Shown: positions 48,480 to 57,874, counted from the first letter of the stretch. The stretch: 64,000 nucleotides of DNA from Aspidiotus rigidus (GCA_035079385.1 JAVHKY010000029.1:2728001-2792000), one strand, 5' to 3'. The notes: a model not told the origin generated them from the sequence alone. Made by a program: numbers and translations.

Positions 48480-50273
48480 AGCAGATTCAATACAATTCCG
48501 GACAATCTAACTGGTTTGTACAACCTTAGTACATACCTGACTAATGAGGTAAGGTTTGTACGTAAGGTTGTACTTTTGACAAAAATGATTACTATAATCG
48601 ACATCTTACTTTTTTCGCACCTCAGTGGATCTGCCCCAATCTGTCCCAATACTTTGAAACTCACGTCAAAGAATTCCAGTGAAAAATTAGTCAAAATTAG
48701 CATGAAATATGTGAAATATATTGACTAGTCCCAGGCATGTCTTTCACTGAAATCTGATCTGCTAAAAAATCTCTCCTCCTGTTGTTATTCCAAATGTTTT
48801 CTGGTAACGTATAGGCGAGATCTAGTGAGTCATCTGACAGCAGTTTTGATACAATTCTGCGCAATCTAACTGGTTTGTACAAGCTTAGTACAAACCTGAC
48901 TAACGAGGTAAGGTTTGTACGTAAGGTTGTACTTTTGACAAAAATGATTACTATACCCAACTTTTTACTTTTTTCGCACCTCAGTGGACCTGCCTCAGTC
49001 TTTCCCAACTCCATAATAATTTAAGTGAAATATCAGTCAAAATTAGCATGAAATATGTGAAATATATTAACAAGTTTTAGCCATGTCTTTCACTGAAATC
49101 TCATCTGCTAAAAGATCTCTCATACTGTTGTTATTCCAAATGTTTTCTGGTAACGTATAAGCGAGACCTGGTGAGTCATCTGACAGCAGTTTTGATACAA
49201 TTCTGCGCGATCTAACTGGTTTGTACAACCTTAGTACAAACCTGACTAATGAGGTAAGGTTTGTACGTGAGGTTGTACTTCTGACAAAAATGATTACTAT
49301 ACCCAACTTTTTACTTTTTTCGCACCTCAGTGGACCTGCCTCAATCTTTCCCAACTCCATAATACCATCGCCAGTGAATTTAAGTGAAATATCAATCAAA
49401 ATTAGCATGAAATATGTGAAATATATTGACAACTTTTAGCCATGTCTTTGACTGAAATCTGATCTGCCAAAAAATTGTTCATACTATTGTTATTCCAAAA
49501 GTTTTCTGGTAACATAATTATAGGGAAGACCTAGTGAATCATCTGACAGCAGTTTTGGTACAATTCTGCGCAATCTAACTGGTTTGTACAACCTTAGTAC
49601 AAACCTGACTAATGAGGTAAGGTTTGTACGTAAGGTTGTACTTTTGACAAAAATGATTACTATACTCGATTTTTCATTTTTTTCGCGCCTCAGTGGATCT
49701 GCCTCAATCTGTCCCAACTCCATAATACCATCGCCAGAGAATTGAAGTGAAAACTCAGTCAAAATTAGCATGAAATAATATGTGAAATATATTAACAAGT
49801 TTAAGCCATATCTTTGACTGAAATCTGATCTGCTAAAAAATCTCTCATACAGTTGTTATATCAAAAGTTTTTTGGTTATGTGTAGGCAAGACCTTGTCAG
49901 GTATCTGACAGCAGTTTGGATGAAATTCTGCGCGATCTAACTGGTTTGTACAACCTTAGTACAAACCTGACTAATGAGGTAAGGTTTGTTCGTGAGGTTG
50001 TACTTTTGACAAAAATGATTACTATACCCAACTTTTTACTTTTTTCGCACCTCAGTGGATCTGCCTCAATCTTTCCCAACTCCATAATACCATCGCCAGT
50101 GAATTTAAGTGAAATATCAGTCAAAATTAGCATGAAATATGTGAAATATATTAACAAGTTTTAGCCATGTCTTTGACTGAAATCTGATCTGCCAAAAAAT
50201 CTCTCCTCCTGTTGTTATTCCAAATGTTTCCTGGTAACGTATAGGCGAGACCTATAGTGAGTCATCTGACAGC
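48480..50273 (-). repeat. Satellite array, inverted orientation (first part)
   Basis: Five units of the ~361 bp satellite, reverse-complemented relative to 41380-46640, with hairpins at about 48520, 48875, 49222, 49584 and 49947. The sixth unit is interrupted after CTGACAGC by the Polinton-type element and resumes at 56508. Confidence 0.95.
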
Positions 50274-50301
50274 AGTAGTAAGGTCCCCCCTTCGGTACAC
50301 C

Positions 50302-50745
50302 TGTACCGAAAGGGTGACTGTATGGAAAAAAAATATTTGGAAAAAAAAAATTGAAAAAAAAAAATAATAAAAAAAAAATTGAAAAAAAAAATAAAATAAA
50401 AAATAATTATATTATTTCAACCTTCGCCACGAGCCTAGAACTGTACCGAAAGGGGGACTGTATAAAAAAATAAAATAATAAAAAAAATTAAAAATTAAAA
50501 AAAAATAAATAAAATAAAAAATAAATATATTGTTTTATATGTCAGTGTGAGCCTAGAACTGTACCGAAAGGGGGACTGGATGAAAAAAGTATATCTAATA
50601 AGTCTATAAGTGTACCGAAAGGGTGACTGAATAAATTAATAAAAATAAATAAATTAATTAATTAATTTAAAAAATAAAATAAAAATAAAAATATATTATT
50701 TCAAACACCCAATGAGTCTAGAAGTGTACTGAAAGGGGGACTACA
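50302..50745 (+). repeat. Subterminal iterons, left end (five copies)
   Basis: TGTACCGAAAGGGGGACTG or a one- to two-base variant appears near 50303, 50441, 50561, 50610 and 50727, mostly preceded by GAGYCTAGAA and separated by A/T-only spacers. All five are in the same orientation. Confidence 0.9.
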
Positions 50746-50967
50746 TGGAAAAAGATGTTTTTCTTTTTTTAGACCTACCTACCTACCTCTATGAACCATG
50801 TTTACAGGATAAGCTTTCAAAAGCAAATGAATACTTTTTTCAAGATACACCTACTTATATACCTACTTTTTGATGAAAATTATCCACTCTGATTTTATTA
50901 AAGGACAGTAATATTTCAACTCTTTGTCTGCACAACCACAAAAATCAAAATCACATCTACATTCACA

Positions 50968-51085
50968 TAGACAGTGGTCGTTTTTCGTCGATTTTGGTCG
51001 TTTTCAGTCGAAATTGGCTCTTTTTGGTCGTTTTTAGTCGATTTTGGTTGTTTTTAGTCGAAATTGGCTCTTTTTGGTCGTTTTT
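50968..51085 (+). repeat. Short tandem repeat GGTCGTTTTTAGTCGATTTT
   Basis: Variants of an ~18-20 bp unit (GGTCGTTTTT, AGTCGATTTT, AGTCGAAATTGGCTCTTTTT) are repeated head to tail, just outside the Cys-rich ORF; the mirror copy is at 55702-55819. The same units reappear inside the 5' end of the integrase gene. Confidence 0.85.
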
Positions 51086-51152
51086 ATTTTGCTTGATTTT
51101 GGTGAAATAAAACTACGAGTAGATTGGATGTCCCGGATGAGGAGAAAATTTT

Positions 51153-51833
51153 CTAGATATATCTCAGGTCGAGTAATTCATCGTCATTGTCCTCGTCGCT
51201 GTATCTTCCAGGTTGTGGCATATAGTAATCACTATCTGTTGTGTAGTATGAATAGTCACTCTCGCTCTCGCTCTCACCCAGTTCTGATGAGTTGTATGAT
51301 TGTAATAGTTCGTATTCAACTAATTTTTGTAGAGTTTGATATAGGTCTGCAGTGATGATTCTACATTCCGTAAGACAGTTGCAATAGAGTGGGAAATCAG
51401 TGATAGTTTCAGTGGAACATGTACATTCTTTACATGTATCTGGACAAAAACAAAATCGATCTGTATGAACGTGATAAATTGGTACTACTTCGACAAATTT
51501 CTTACCATTGTACATTACAAACCCAGTATTTTCAGGTATAGAGTTTGGGGAGATGCGTATAGTAATATTATTTAGAACTAGTGTCTGAAATGTCTCATCA
51601 ATTTCGAATGAATCACCACCATCCAATACACCTCCCTTAACATCTGTATGGTAGCAAATAATATTGTATATTACATTCGGTACCATATCTCGCACATGTT
51701 TCAATGGTCTGTAAATTTTATTACAATCTGGTCTATCGCATTTGTAGGAGTAATTTTTTTCAATGTTTTTAAATGCTTTTTTAGGATCGATATGAATTTG
51801 TTGAATAGCTCGTAAAATATTTGGTTGCGCCAT
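51153..51833 (-). CDS. Polinton arm: uncharacterised Cys-rich protein (left copy)
   Basis: 226 residues from ATG at 51833 (the longer frame begins at a TTG). I do not recognise the family. Visible: CDRPDC near the N-terminus, a CFCPDTCKECTCS cluster and CNCLTEC, which could bind zinc, and a strongly acidic, Ser/Tyr-rich tail (ELGESESESDYSYY, DEDNDDELLDL). It lies 52 bp beyond the integrase stop on the same strand. It occupies the terminal position of the arm, where Polintons often carry lineage-specific genes. Confidence 0.75.
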   Translation of the reverse strand: MAQPNILRAIQQIHIDPKKAFKNIEKNYSYKCDRPDCNKIYRPLKHVRDMVPNVIYNIICYHTDVKGGVLDGGDSFEIDETFQTLVLNNITIRISPNSIPENTGFVMYNGKKFVEVVPIYHVHTDRFCFCPDTCKECTCSTETITDFPLYCNCLTECRIITADLYQTLQKLVEYELLQSYNSSELGESESESDYSYYTTDSDYYMPQPGRYSDEDNDDELLDLRYI

Positions 51834-51885
51834 GTAAGCTGTCTCATAAGACAATGAGTTTAATTATCACATCTCCTCCTTTATA

Positions 51886-52794
51886 TTAAAATTTACTTTT
51901 TTGGAGTTCTTGTTTATAAAATTTACCTAAAATTTTCTCACCATCCAGAGATTCTATGGTATAAGTGATAGGATCTGTATAGTGGATAGCGGTTACAACA
52001 AAAATTTCTCTCGTCCAATTACGTACATATTTATTTGTAAAAATATCCTTCTTTTTAGTTATTCTCACACGGTTACCTATTTGAAAAGTAGGTCTTTGTA
52101 ATTGAAATTTTTCCAGAGGGTACATACGATTATAAACGTTTTCTTCATTTTTCTTCAAGGACGCTTCAACAGGAGTCATACCTATAGTTCGATGTATACT
52201 TTTCTCATTATACTGTTTCAGAATAGAGGGTAAAATTTTAATCCATTGAAAATTTCCATTAATTTCGAAGTGTAGACGTAATTTGTTGTTCAACGATTTA
52301 TTGAAACGTTCCACAATAGAAGATTTCTTCTCACTAAATACATGATAAATTTGTATATGATATTTTCCCAATAGTTTTTTTAGCCTCGAATTTACAAATT
52401 CTTTTCCTAAGTCGGTATTTAGTAAACAAGGTCTCCTTTTACTCTTTAAAAGTACTTGTTCAAAAGCATCCCGTACTGCAGATCCAGTTTTTTTCTTCAG
52501 AGGTACAGACCACGCATACTTTGAAAACATATCTATTATATTTAGAATATATTTAAAATTGAGGTTGTCTTTAGAATATCGCGACATAATTAATAAGTCT
52601 GCAGCCCAGATTTGATCTATTCCTTTCACAATGATACGACGTGTTTTAAAATTCTTAATCACTTTTTTATGCAATTCTTGCGCGAGTAATTCGTTTTTTT
52701 TTTGTCGTTTTTGGTCTTTTTTGACCGTTTTTAAGTGAATCTGGCTTTTTTTGGTCGATTTCAGTCGGTTCTGGTTGTTTCTGGTTGTTTTCAT
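51886..52794 (-). CDS. Polinton arm: retroviral-type integrase (left copy)
   Basis: 302 residues with an rve-fold catalytic domain: D66 (WAADLL), D128 (LLNTDLGKEF) and E162 (SIVERFNKSLNN), a D,D-33-E arrangement. The C-terminal domain (IGNRVRITKKKDIF...GKFYKQEL) is the SH3/chromo-like tail seen in Polinton integrases. Residues 1-36 are Lys/Gln/Asn-rich and derive from the GGTCGTTTTT-type tandem repeat also found outside the genes. No N-terminal HHCC zinc motif is visible. The catalytic triad is intact, so it could act on the element ends or in trans. Confidence 0.92.
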   Translation of the reverse strand: MKTTRNNQNRLKSTKKSQIHLKTVKKDQKRQKKNELLAQELHKKVIKNFKTRRIIVKGIDQIWAADLLIMSRYSKDNLNFKYILNIIDMFSKYAWSVPLKKKTGSAVRDAFEQVLLKSKRRPCLLNTDLGKEFVNSRLKKLLGKYHIQIYHVFSEKKSSIVERFNKSLNNKLRLHFEINGNFQWIKILPSILKQYNEKSIHRTIGMTPVEASLKKNEENVYNRMYPLEKFQLQRPTFQIGNRVRITKKKDIFTNKYVRNWTREIFVVTAIHYTDPITYTIESLDGEKILGKFYKQELQKSKF

Positions 52795-52887
52795 GTCTGG
52801 AAAAACGTAATTTAAAAGTATAAACTGACGAACGTATTTTTGTTAGACAATGACAATAAAAATTACAAAATATTTTTCTGCACATAT

Positions 52888-53280
52888 CTATTCCATCAAG
52901 AATTTTAAACATAAATGACCACAAATCACTTCATCAATTTGTTGGTCCTGTTCGCTATTAAAAAATATCACACTATTTATAAAGTATTTCTGTATTTCAG
53001 TAGGAGGACCGACTCCAAAACTATCGTAATACTGTACTGTTGATCCCATCTTTCTGTATGCTACCCAATGTGAACCACCACCAATGCTCAAATCCATATT
53101 GACAACAGCTGATTCATTTTTACGTGGACCTGTTCTAGGTAGTGTATCTCGCATAAAAACACCTCGGAAATGAGGAATACCCAACTTTTTTGCATAAAAT
53201 AGTATATCAAAATTGCTCAATGGAGTTTTTTTTTTTTTAACATCAATTCTTTCAAAAGACCATTTCCTGACGTAGATTTT
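52888..53280 (-). CDS. Polinton arm: adenain-like cysteine protease (left copy), no ATG
   Basis: The open frame covers 130 codons (stop at 52888) without an early ATG; the longest Met/TTG-started version begins at 53220. Counting from 53220, the catalytic residues of the adenovirus-type maturation protease are present: H51 (GGSHWVAY), D66 (YYDSFG), Q91 to Q94 region (EQDQQIDEV) and C100 (ICGHLC). The family is usually a little longer at the N-terminus. A run of 13 T/A lies at the 5' side. Lack of ATG may mean a lost start, a non-AUG start or homopolymer error; both arms share it. Confidence 0.8.
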   Translation of the reverse strand, partial: KIYVRKWSFERIDVKKKKTPLSNFDILFYAKKLGIPHFRGVFMRDTLPRTGPRKNESAVVNMDLSIGGGSHWVAYRKMGSTVQYYDSFGVGPPTEIQKYFINSVIFFNSEQDQQIDEVICGHLCLKFLME

Positions 53281-53368
53281 TTATTCAAGTATATACCTTT
53301 TCCTTCCATAGCGCGATTATGACGGATTTTTTCCTCGAGTAAACGATTATTTGTTTTTTTATTTTCAT

Positions 53369-53418
53369 AAGCGTTATAAATATTACTGGTTCATTAACCA
53401 GTAATATTTATAACGCTT
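53369..53418. other. Axis of the Polinton palindrome
   Basis: Around 53393.5, ...TTACTGGTT-CATT-AACCAGTAA... forms a 25 bp-arm hairpin with a 4 nt loop that continues outward as the arms. On the right side a frame (…NKKTNNRLLEEKIRHNRAMEG…) is open from the axis to a stop near 53573 and has no start, as if the junction truncated a longer gene whose end overlaps the protease frame. Confidence 0.85.
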
Positions 53419-53506
53419 ATGAAAATAAAAAAACAAATAATCGTTTACTCGAGGAAAAAATCCGTCATAATCGCGCTATGGAAGGAAAAGGTATATACTT
53501 GAATAA

Positions 53507-53899
53507 AAAATCTACGTCAGGAAATGGTCTTTTGAAAGAATTGATGTTAAAAAAAAAAAAACTCCATTGAGCAATTTTGATATACTATTTTATGCAAAAA
53601 AGTTGGGTATTCCTCATTTCCGAGGTGTTTTTATGCGAGATACACTACCTAGAACAGGTCCACGTAAAAATGAATCAGCTGTTGTCAATATGGATTTGAG
53701 CATTGGTGGTGGTTCACATTGGGTAGCATACAGAAAGATGGGATCAACAGTACAGTATTACGATAGTTTTGGAGTCGGTCCTCCTACTGAAATACAGAAA
53801 TACTTTATAAATAGTGTGATATTTTTTAATAGCGAACAGGACCAACAAATTGATGAAGTGATTTGTGGTCATTTATGTTTAAAATTCTTGATGGAATAG
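53507..53899 (+). CDS. Polinton arm: adenain-like cysteine protease (right copy), no ATG
   Basis: Identical mirror of the left-arm protease. The frame is open from 53507 to the stop at 53899 with H, D and C catalytic residues intact. The same absence of an early ATG applies; the A13 run is at 53549-53561. Confidence 0.8.
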   Translation, partial: KIYVRKWSFERIDVKKKKTPLSNFDILFYAKKLGIPHFRGVFMRDTLPRTGPRKNESAVVNMDLSIGGGSHWVAYRKMGSTVQYYDSFGVGPPTEIQKYFINSVIFFNSEQDQQIDEVICGHLCLKFLME

Positions 53900-53992
53900 A
53901 TATGTGCAGAAAAATATTTTGTAATTTTTATTGTCATTGTCTAACAAAAATACGTTCGTCAGTTTATACTTTTAAATTACGTTTTTCCAGAC

Positions 53993-54901
53993 ATGAAAAC
54001 AACCAGAAACAACCAGAACCGACTGAAATCGACCAAAAAAAGCCAGATTCACTTAAAAACGGTCAAAAAAGACCAAAAACGACAAAAAAAAAACGAATTA
54101 CTCGCGCAAGAATTGCATAAAAAAGTGATTAAGAATTTTAAAACACGTCGTATCATTGTGAAAGGAATAGATCAAATCTGGGCTGCAGACTTATTAATTA
54201 TGTCGCGATATTCTAAAGACAACCTCAATTTTAAATATATTCTAAATATAATAGATATGTTTTCAAAGTATGCGTGGTCTGTACCTCTGAAGAAAAAAAC
54301 TGGATCTGCAGTACGGGATGCTTTTGAACAAGTACTTTTAAAGAGTAAAAGGAGACCTTGTTTACTAAATACCGACTTAGGAAAAGAATTTGTAAATTCG
54401 AGGCTAAAAAAACTATTGGGAAAATATCATATACAAATTTATCATGTATTTAGTGAGAAGAAATCTTCTATTGTGGAACGTTTCAATAAATCGTTGAACA
54501 ACAAATTACGTCTACACTTCGAAATTAATGGAAATTTTCAATGGATTAAAATTTTACCCTCTATTCTGAAACAGTATAATGAGAAAAGTATACATCGAAC
54601 TATAGGTATGACTCCTGTTGAAGCGTCCTTGAAGAAAAATGAAGAAAACGTTTATAATCGTATGTACCCTCTGGAAAAATTTCAATTACAAAGACCTACT
54701 TTTCAAATAGGTAACCGTGTGAGAATAACTAAAAAGAAGGATATTTTTACAAATAAATATGTACGTAATTGGACGAGAGAAATTTTTGTTGTAACCGCTA
54801 TCCACTATACAGATCCTATCACTTATACCATAGAATCTCTGGATGGTGAGAAAATTTTAGGTAAATTTTATAAACAAGAACTCCAAAAAAGTAAATTTTA
54901 A
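53993..54901 (+). CDS. Polinton arm: integrase (right copy)
   Basis: Mirror copy of 51886-52794, amino-acid identical over all 302 residues, with D66, D128 and E162 intact. It starts at ATG 53993 and overlaps in another frame an 85-codon open frame that is a shadow. Confidence 0.92.
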   Translation: MKTTRNNQNRLKSTKKSQIHLKTVKKDQKRQKKNELLAQELHKKVIKNFKTRRIIVKGIDQIWAADLLIMSRYSKDNLNFKYILNIIDMFSKYAWSVPLKKKTGSAVRDAFEQVLLKSKRRPCLLNTDLGKEFVNSRLKKLLGKYHIQIYHVFSEKKSSIVERFNKSLNNKLRLHFEINGNFQWIKILPSILKQYNEKSIHRTIGMTPVEASLKKNEENVYNRMYPLEKFQLQRPTFQIGNRVRITKKKDIFTNKYVRNWTREIFVVTAIHYTDPITYTIESLDGEKILGKFYKQELQKSKF

Positions 54902-54953
54902 TATAAAGGAGGAGATGTGATAATTAAACTCATTGTCTTATGAGACAGCTTAC

Positions 54954-55634
54954 ATGGCGCAACCAAATATTTTACGAGCTATTCAACAAATTCATATCGA
55001 TCCTAAAAAAGCATTTAAAAACATTGAAAAAAATTACTCCTACAAATGCGATAGACCAGATTGTAATAAAATTTACAGACCATTGAAACATGTGCGAGAT
55101 ATGGTACCGAATGTAATATACAATATTATTTGCTACCATACAGATGTTAAGGGAGGTGTATTGGATGGTGGTGATTCATTCGAAATTGATGAGACATTTC
55201 AGACACTAGTTCTAAATAATATTACTATACGCATCTCCCCAAACTCTATACCTGAAAATACTGGGTTTGTAATGTACAATGGTAAGAAATTTGTCGAAGT
55301 AGTACCAATTTATCACGTTCATACAGATCGATTTTGTTTTTGTCCAGATACATGTAAAGAATGTACATGTTCCACTGAAACTATCACTGATTTCCCACTC
55401 TATTGCAACTGTCTTACGGAATGTAGAATCATCACTGCAGACCTATATCAAACTCTACAAAAATTAGTTGAATACGAACTATTACAATCATACAACTCAT
55501 CAGAACTGGGTGAGAGCGAGAGCGAGAGTGACTATTCATACTACACAACAGATAGTGATTACTATATGCCACAACCTGGAAGATACAGCGACGAGGACAA
55601 TGACGATGAATTACTCGACCTGAGATATATCTAG
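54954..55634 (+). CDS. Polinton arm: uncharacterised Cys-rich protein (right copy)
   Basis: Mirror copy of 51153-51833, identical in sequence, with the same Cys clusters and acidic tail. ATG at 54954 follows GGAGGAGATGTG by a short leader. Function unknown. Confidence 0.75.
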   Translation: MAQPNILRAIQQIHIDPKKAFKNIEKNYSYKCDRPDCNKIYRPLKHVRDMVPNVIYNIICYHTDVKGGVLDGGDSFEIDETFQTLVLNNITIRISPNSIPENTGFVMYNGKKFVEVVPIYHVHTDRFCFCPDTCKECTCSTETITDFPLYCNCLTECRIITADLYQTLQKLVEYELLQSYNSSELGESESESDYSYYTTDSDYYMPQPGRYSDEDNDDELLDLRYI

Positions 55635-55701
55635 AAAATTTTCTCCTCATCCGGGACATCCAATCTACTCGTAGTTTTATTTCACCAAAATCAAGCAAAA
55701 T

Positions 55702-55819
55702 AAAAACGACCAAAAAGAGCCAATTTCGACTAAAAACAACCAAAATCGACTAAAAACGACCAAAAAGAGCCAATTTCGACTGAAAACGACCAAAATCGAC
55801 GAAAAACGACCACTGTCTA
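55702..55819 (-). repeat. Short tandem repeat, right copy
   Basis: Mirror of 50968-51085 (AAAACGACCAAAATCGACTA units). Confidence 0.85.
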
Positions 55820-56041
55820 TGTGAATGTAGATGTGATTTTGATTTTTGTGGTTGTGCAGACAAAGAGTTGAAATATTACTGTCCTTTAATAAAATCAGAG
55901 TGGATAATTTTCATCAAAAAGTAGGTATATAAGTAGGTGTATCTTGAAAAAAGTATTCATTTGCTTTTGAAAGCTTATCCTGTAAACATGGTTCATAGAG
56001 GTAGGTAGGTAGGTCTAAAAAAAGAAAAACATCTTTTTCCA

Positions 56042-56480
56042 TGTAGTCCCCCTTTCAGTACACTTCTAGACTCATTGGGTGTTTGAAATAATATATTTTT
56101 ATTTTTATTTTATTTTTTAAATTAATTAATTAATTTATTTATTTTTATTAATTTATTCAGTCACCCTTTCGGTACACTTATAGACTTATTAGATATACTT
56201 TTTTCATCCAGTCCCCCTTTCGGTACAGTTCTAGGCTCACACTGACATATAAAACAATATATTTATTTTTTATTTATTTTTTTTTAATTTTTAATTTTTT
56301 TTATTATTTTATTTTTTTATACAGTCCCCCTTTCGGTACAGTTCTAGGCTCGTGGCGAAGGTTGAAATAATATAATTATTTTTTATTTTATTTTTTTTTT
56401 CAATTTTTTTTTTATTATTTTTTTTTTCAATTTTTTTTTTCCAAATATTTTTTTTCCATACAGTCACCCTTTCGGTACAG
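56042..56480 (-). repeat. Subterminal iterons, right end (five copies)
   Basis: Mirror of the left iterons; CAGTCCCCCTTTCGGTACA occurs near 56046, 56159, 56210, 56322 and 56462, separated by T/A-only spacers. The right arm is ~6 bp shorter overall, accounted for by homopolymer differences here. Confidence 0.9.
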
Positions 56481-56507
56481 GTGTACCGAAGGGGGGACCT
56501 TACTACT

Positions 56508-57075
56508 GACAGCAGTTTTGATACAATTCTGCGCGGTCTAACTGGTTTGTACAACCTTAGTACAAACCTTACTAATGAGGTCTTAGGTTGTACATAAGGT
56601 TGTATTTCAGCGGAAAATGGTTGTTACACTTGACTTTTGGTTTTTGCTCACCTCAGTGGATCTCCCTCAATTGGTCCCAACTGTAAGATCTTGACACCAA
56701 AGAATTATAATGAAAAATCAGTCAAAATTAGCATGAAATATGTGAAATATATCGACAAGTCCCAGCCATATCTTCGACATGAATCTGATCTGCTAAAAGA
56801 TCTCTCATACTGTTGTTATTCCAAAAGTTTTCTGGTAACGTATAGGCAAGACCTATTGAAGCATCTCACAGTAGTTTCATTACAATTCCGGACAATCCAA
56901 CTGGTTTGTACAACCTTAGTACAAACCTGACTAATGAGGTAAGGTTTGTACGTAACATTGTACTTTTGACAAAAATGATTACTATACCCAATTTTTTACA
57001 TTTTTTGCACCTCAGTTGGTCTGCCCCAATCTGTCCCAACTCCATGATATTATTGCGAGAGAATTGAAGTGAAAA
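56508..57075 (-). repeat. Satellite array, inverted orientation (second part)
   Basis: Continuation of the unit split by the Polinton plus one more unit; hairpins at about 56546 and 56905. After ~57075 similarity fades. Confidence 0.9.
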
Positions 57076-57690
57076 ATAAATTGGCTTGAAATACTTGAAT
57101 TAGGATGAAAAAGTGTTAGCTATAGTCATTCCAGACTGGAATCTCATGGTTGCCAAAATTCTTCAACGATTCTCAATTGTAAAATTTTCTTGGGTAACAC
57201 TAGACTTCAGTCCATTTTAAACATTTTGAGTAACTTAATTTTAAAAAAATATAGTTTTATTAGGTTGTACTTTAGGCAAAAACAATTTCTATACTGGACT
57301 TTTTATTTTATTTTTTTTTATTTTTCCTCCTCAGGAGACCTCCCTCCATATATCCCGGCAATGGGATGCAGGCGCCGGAAAATTGCATTTAAAAAAACTT
57401 ATTACCTAAAAGAAGACCACACAATAAGGGTCAACATTTGGCTGTTATAAGACCTACAGAAGGGAGTTTGCATTGGGATATTAAAAAATACCGTATCATC
57501 TACAACTTGTTCCAGACCACCTCCTGTACAAGAAGACCTAGCAAACATTAGAAAAGTGTTTCATATTATTCATAATTGTTTGCAAGAGGGTATTCGGTTT
57601 CCATTGATCTTACAGTAAATATTTACTGTCCCGCATTTTCTATAAGGCTGATGTATTCAATACCTGAACATTTTCAACAAAAACGACGAT
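57076..57690. other. No gene recognised; degenerate satellite flank
   Basis: Sequence resembling the non-hairpin spacer seen near 48240 (TTTAGGCAAAAACAATTTCTATACT). No coding exon. Confidence 0.45.
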
Positions 57691-57800
57691 AATTAAACGA
57701 ATCCGTTCCTTAAGGTTACGGCTATCCATCATAAACGAAAAAACGAATACTCCAAGGGGAGAGTAAACAAATGCAAACCGCAGAAAATAAAAACGAAGGG

Positions 57801-57832
57801 AGCGCTTTCGGTTAAACAACCATCTTCAAACC
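57801..57832 (-). ncRNA. Hammerhead-ribozyme-like motif in PLE terminal repeat
   Basis: On the element strand TTGAAGA is followed by a hairpin GGTT-GTTT-AACC and then GAAA. This matches the hammerhead core layout (CUGANGA, stem II, GAAA) except that the first core base is U, not C. PLE terminal repeats are known to carry hammerhead motifs. Stems I and III are not convincing by eye, so the motif may be decayed. Confidence 0.45.
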
Positions 57833-57874
57833 TGAAATGAAAGCAACTGACGAACGAATGAGAAGGAAGAGGTA

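Larger units (their letters stand above)
50274..56507. mobile_element. Palindromic Polinton/Maverick (adintovirus-type) element, 6.2 kb
   Basis: Two near-identical arms of ~3.1 kb meet head to head at about 53393.5; the only differences I found are in A/T homopolymers. Termini are AGTAGTAAGGTCCCCCC and its complement, flanked by the 6 bp direct repeat GACAGC (50268-50273 and 56508-56513). Six-bp duplications and 5'-AG ends are typical of Polintons. Removing the element and one GACAGC restores a normal satellite unit (hairpin spacing ~365 bp). Each arm encodes, from axis outwards, an adenain-like protease, a retroviral-type integrase and a Cys-rich protein. PolB, packaging ATPase and capsid genes are absent, so it is non-autonomous. 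The axis cuts through an open frame (in the right arm open from the axis to about 53573), as expected for an internally deleted, duplicated genome end. Confidence 0.88.

Noticed and set aside
41380..50273. CRISPR array
   Set aside because: The repeats are long (~361 bp), contiguous and in a eukaryotic context; there are no short repeats with unique spacers.
52667..52924. 85-codon open frame overlapping the integrase start (mirror at 53863-54120)
   Set aside because: Its second half is the integrase leader read in another frame and its first half runs through the protease end; most likely a shadow.
50274..56507. Explaining the palindrome as a simple fold-back read artefact
   Set aside because: The mirror symmetry stops at the element termini, a 6 bp duplication is present, and the satellite unit continues in one orientation on both sides. 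Assembly error at the axis is still not excluded.
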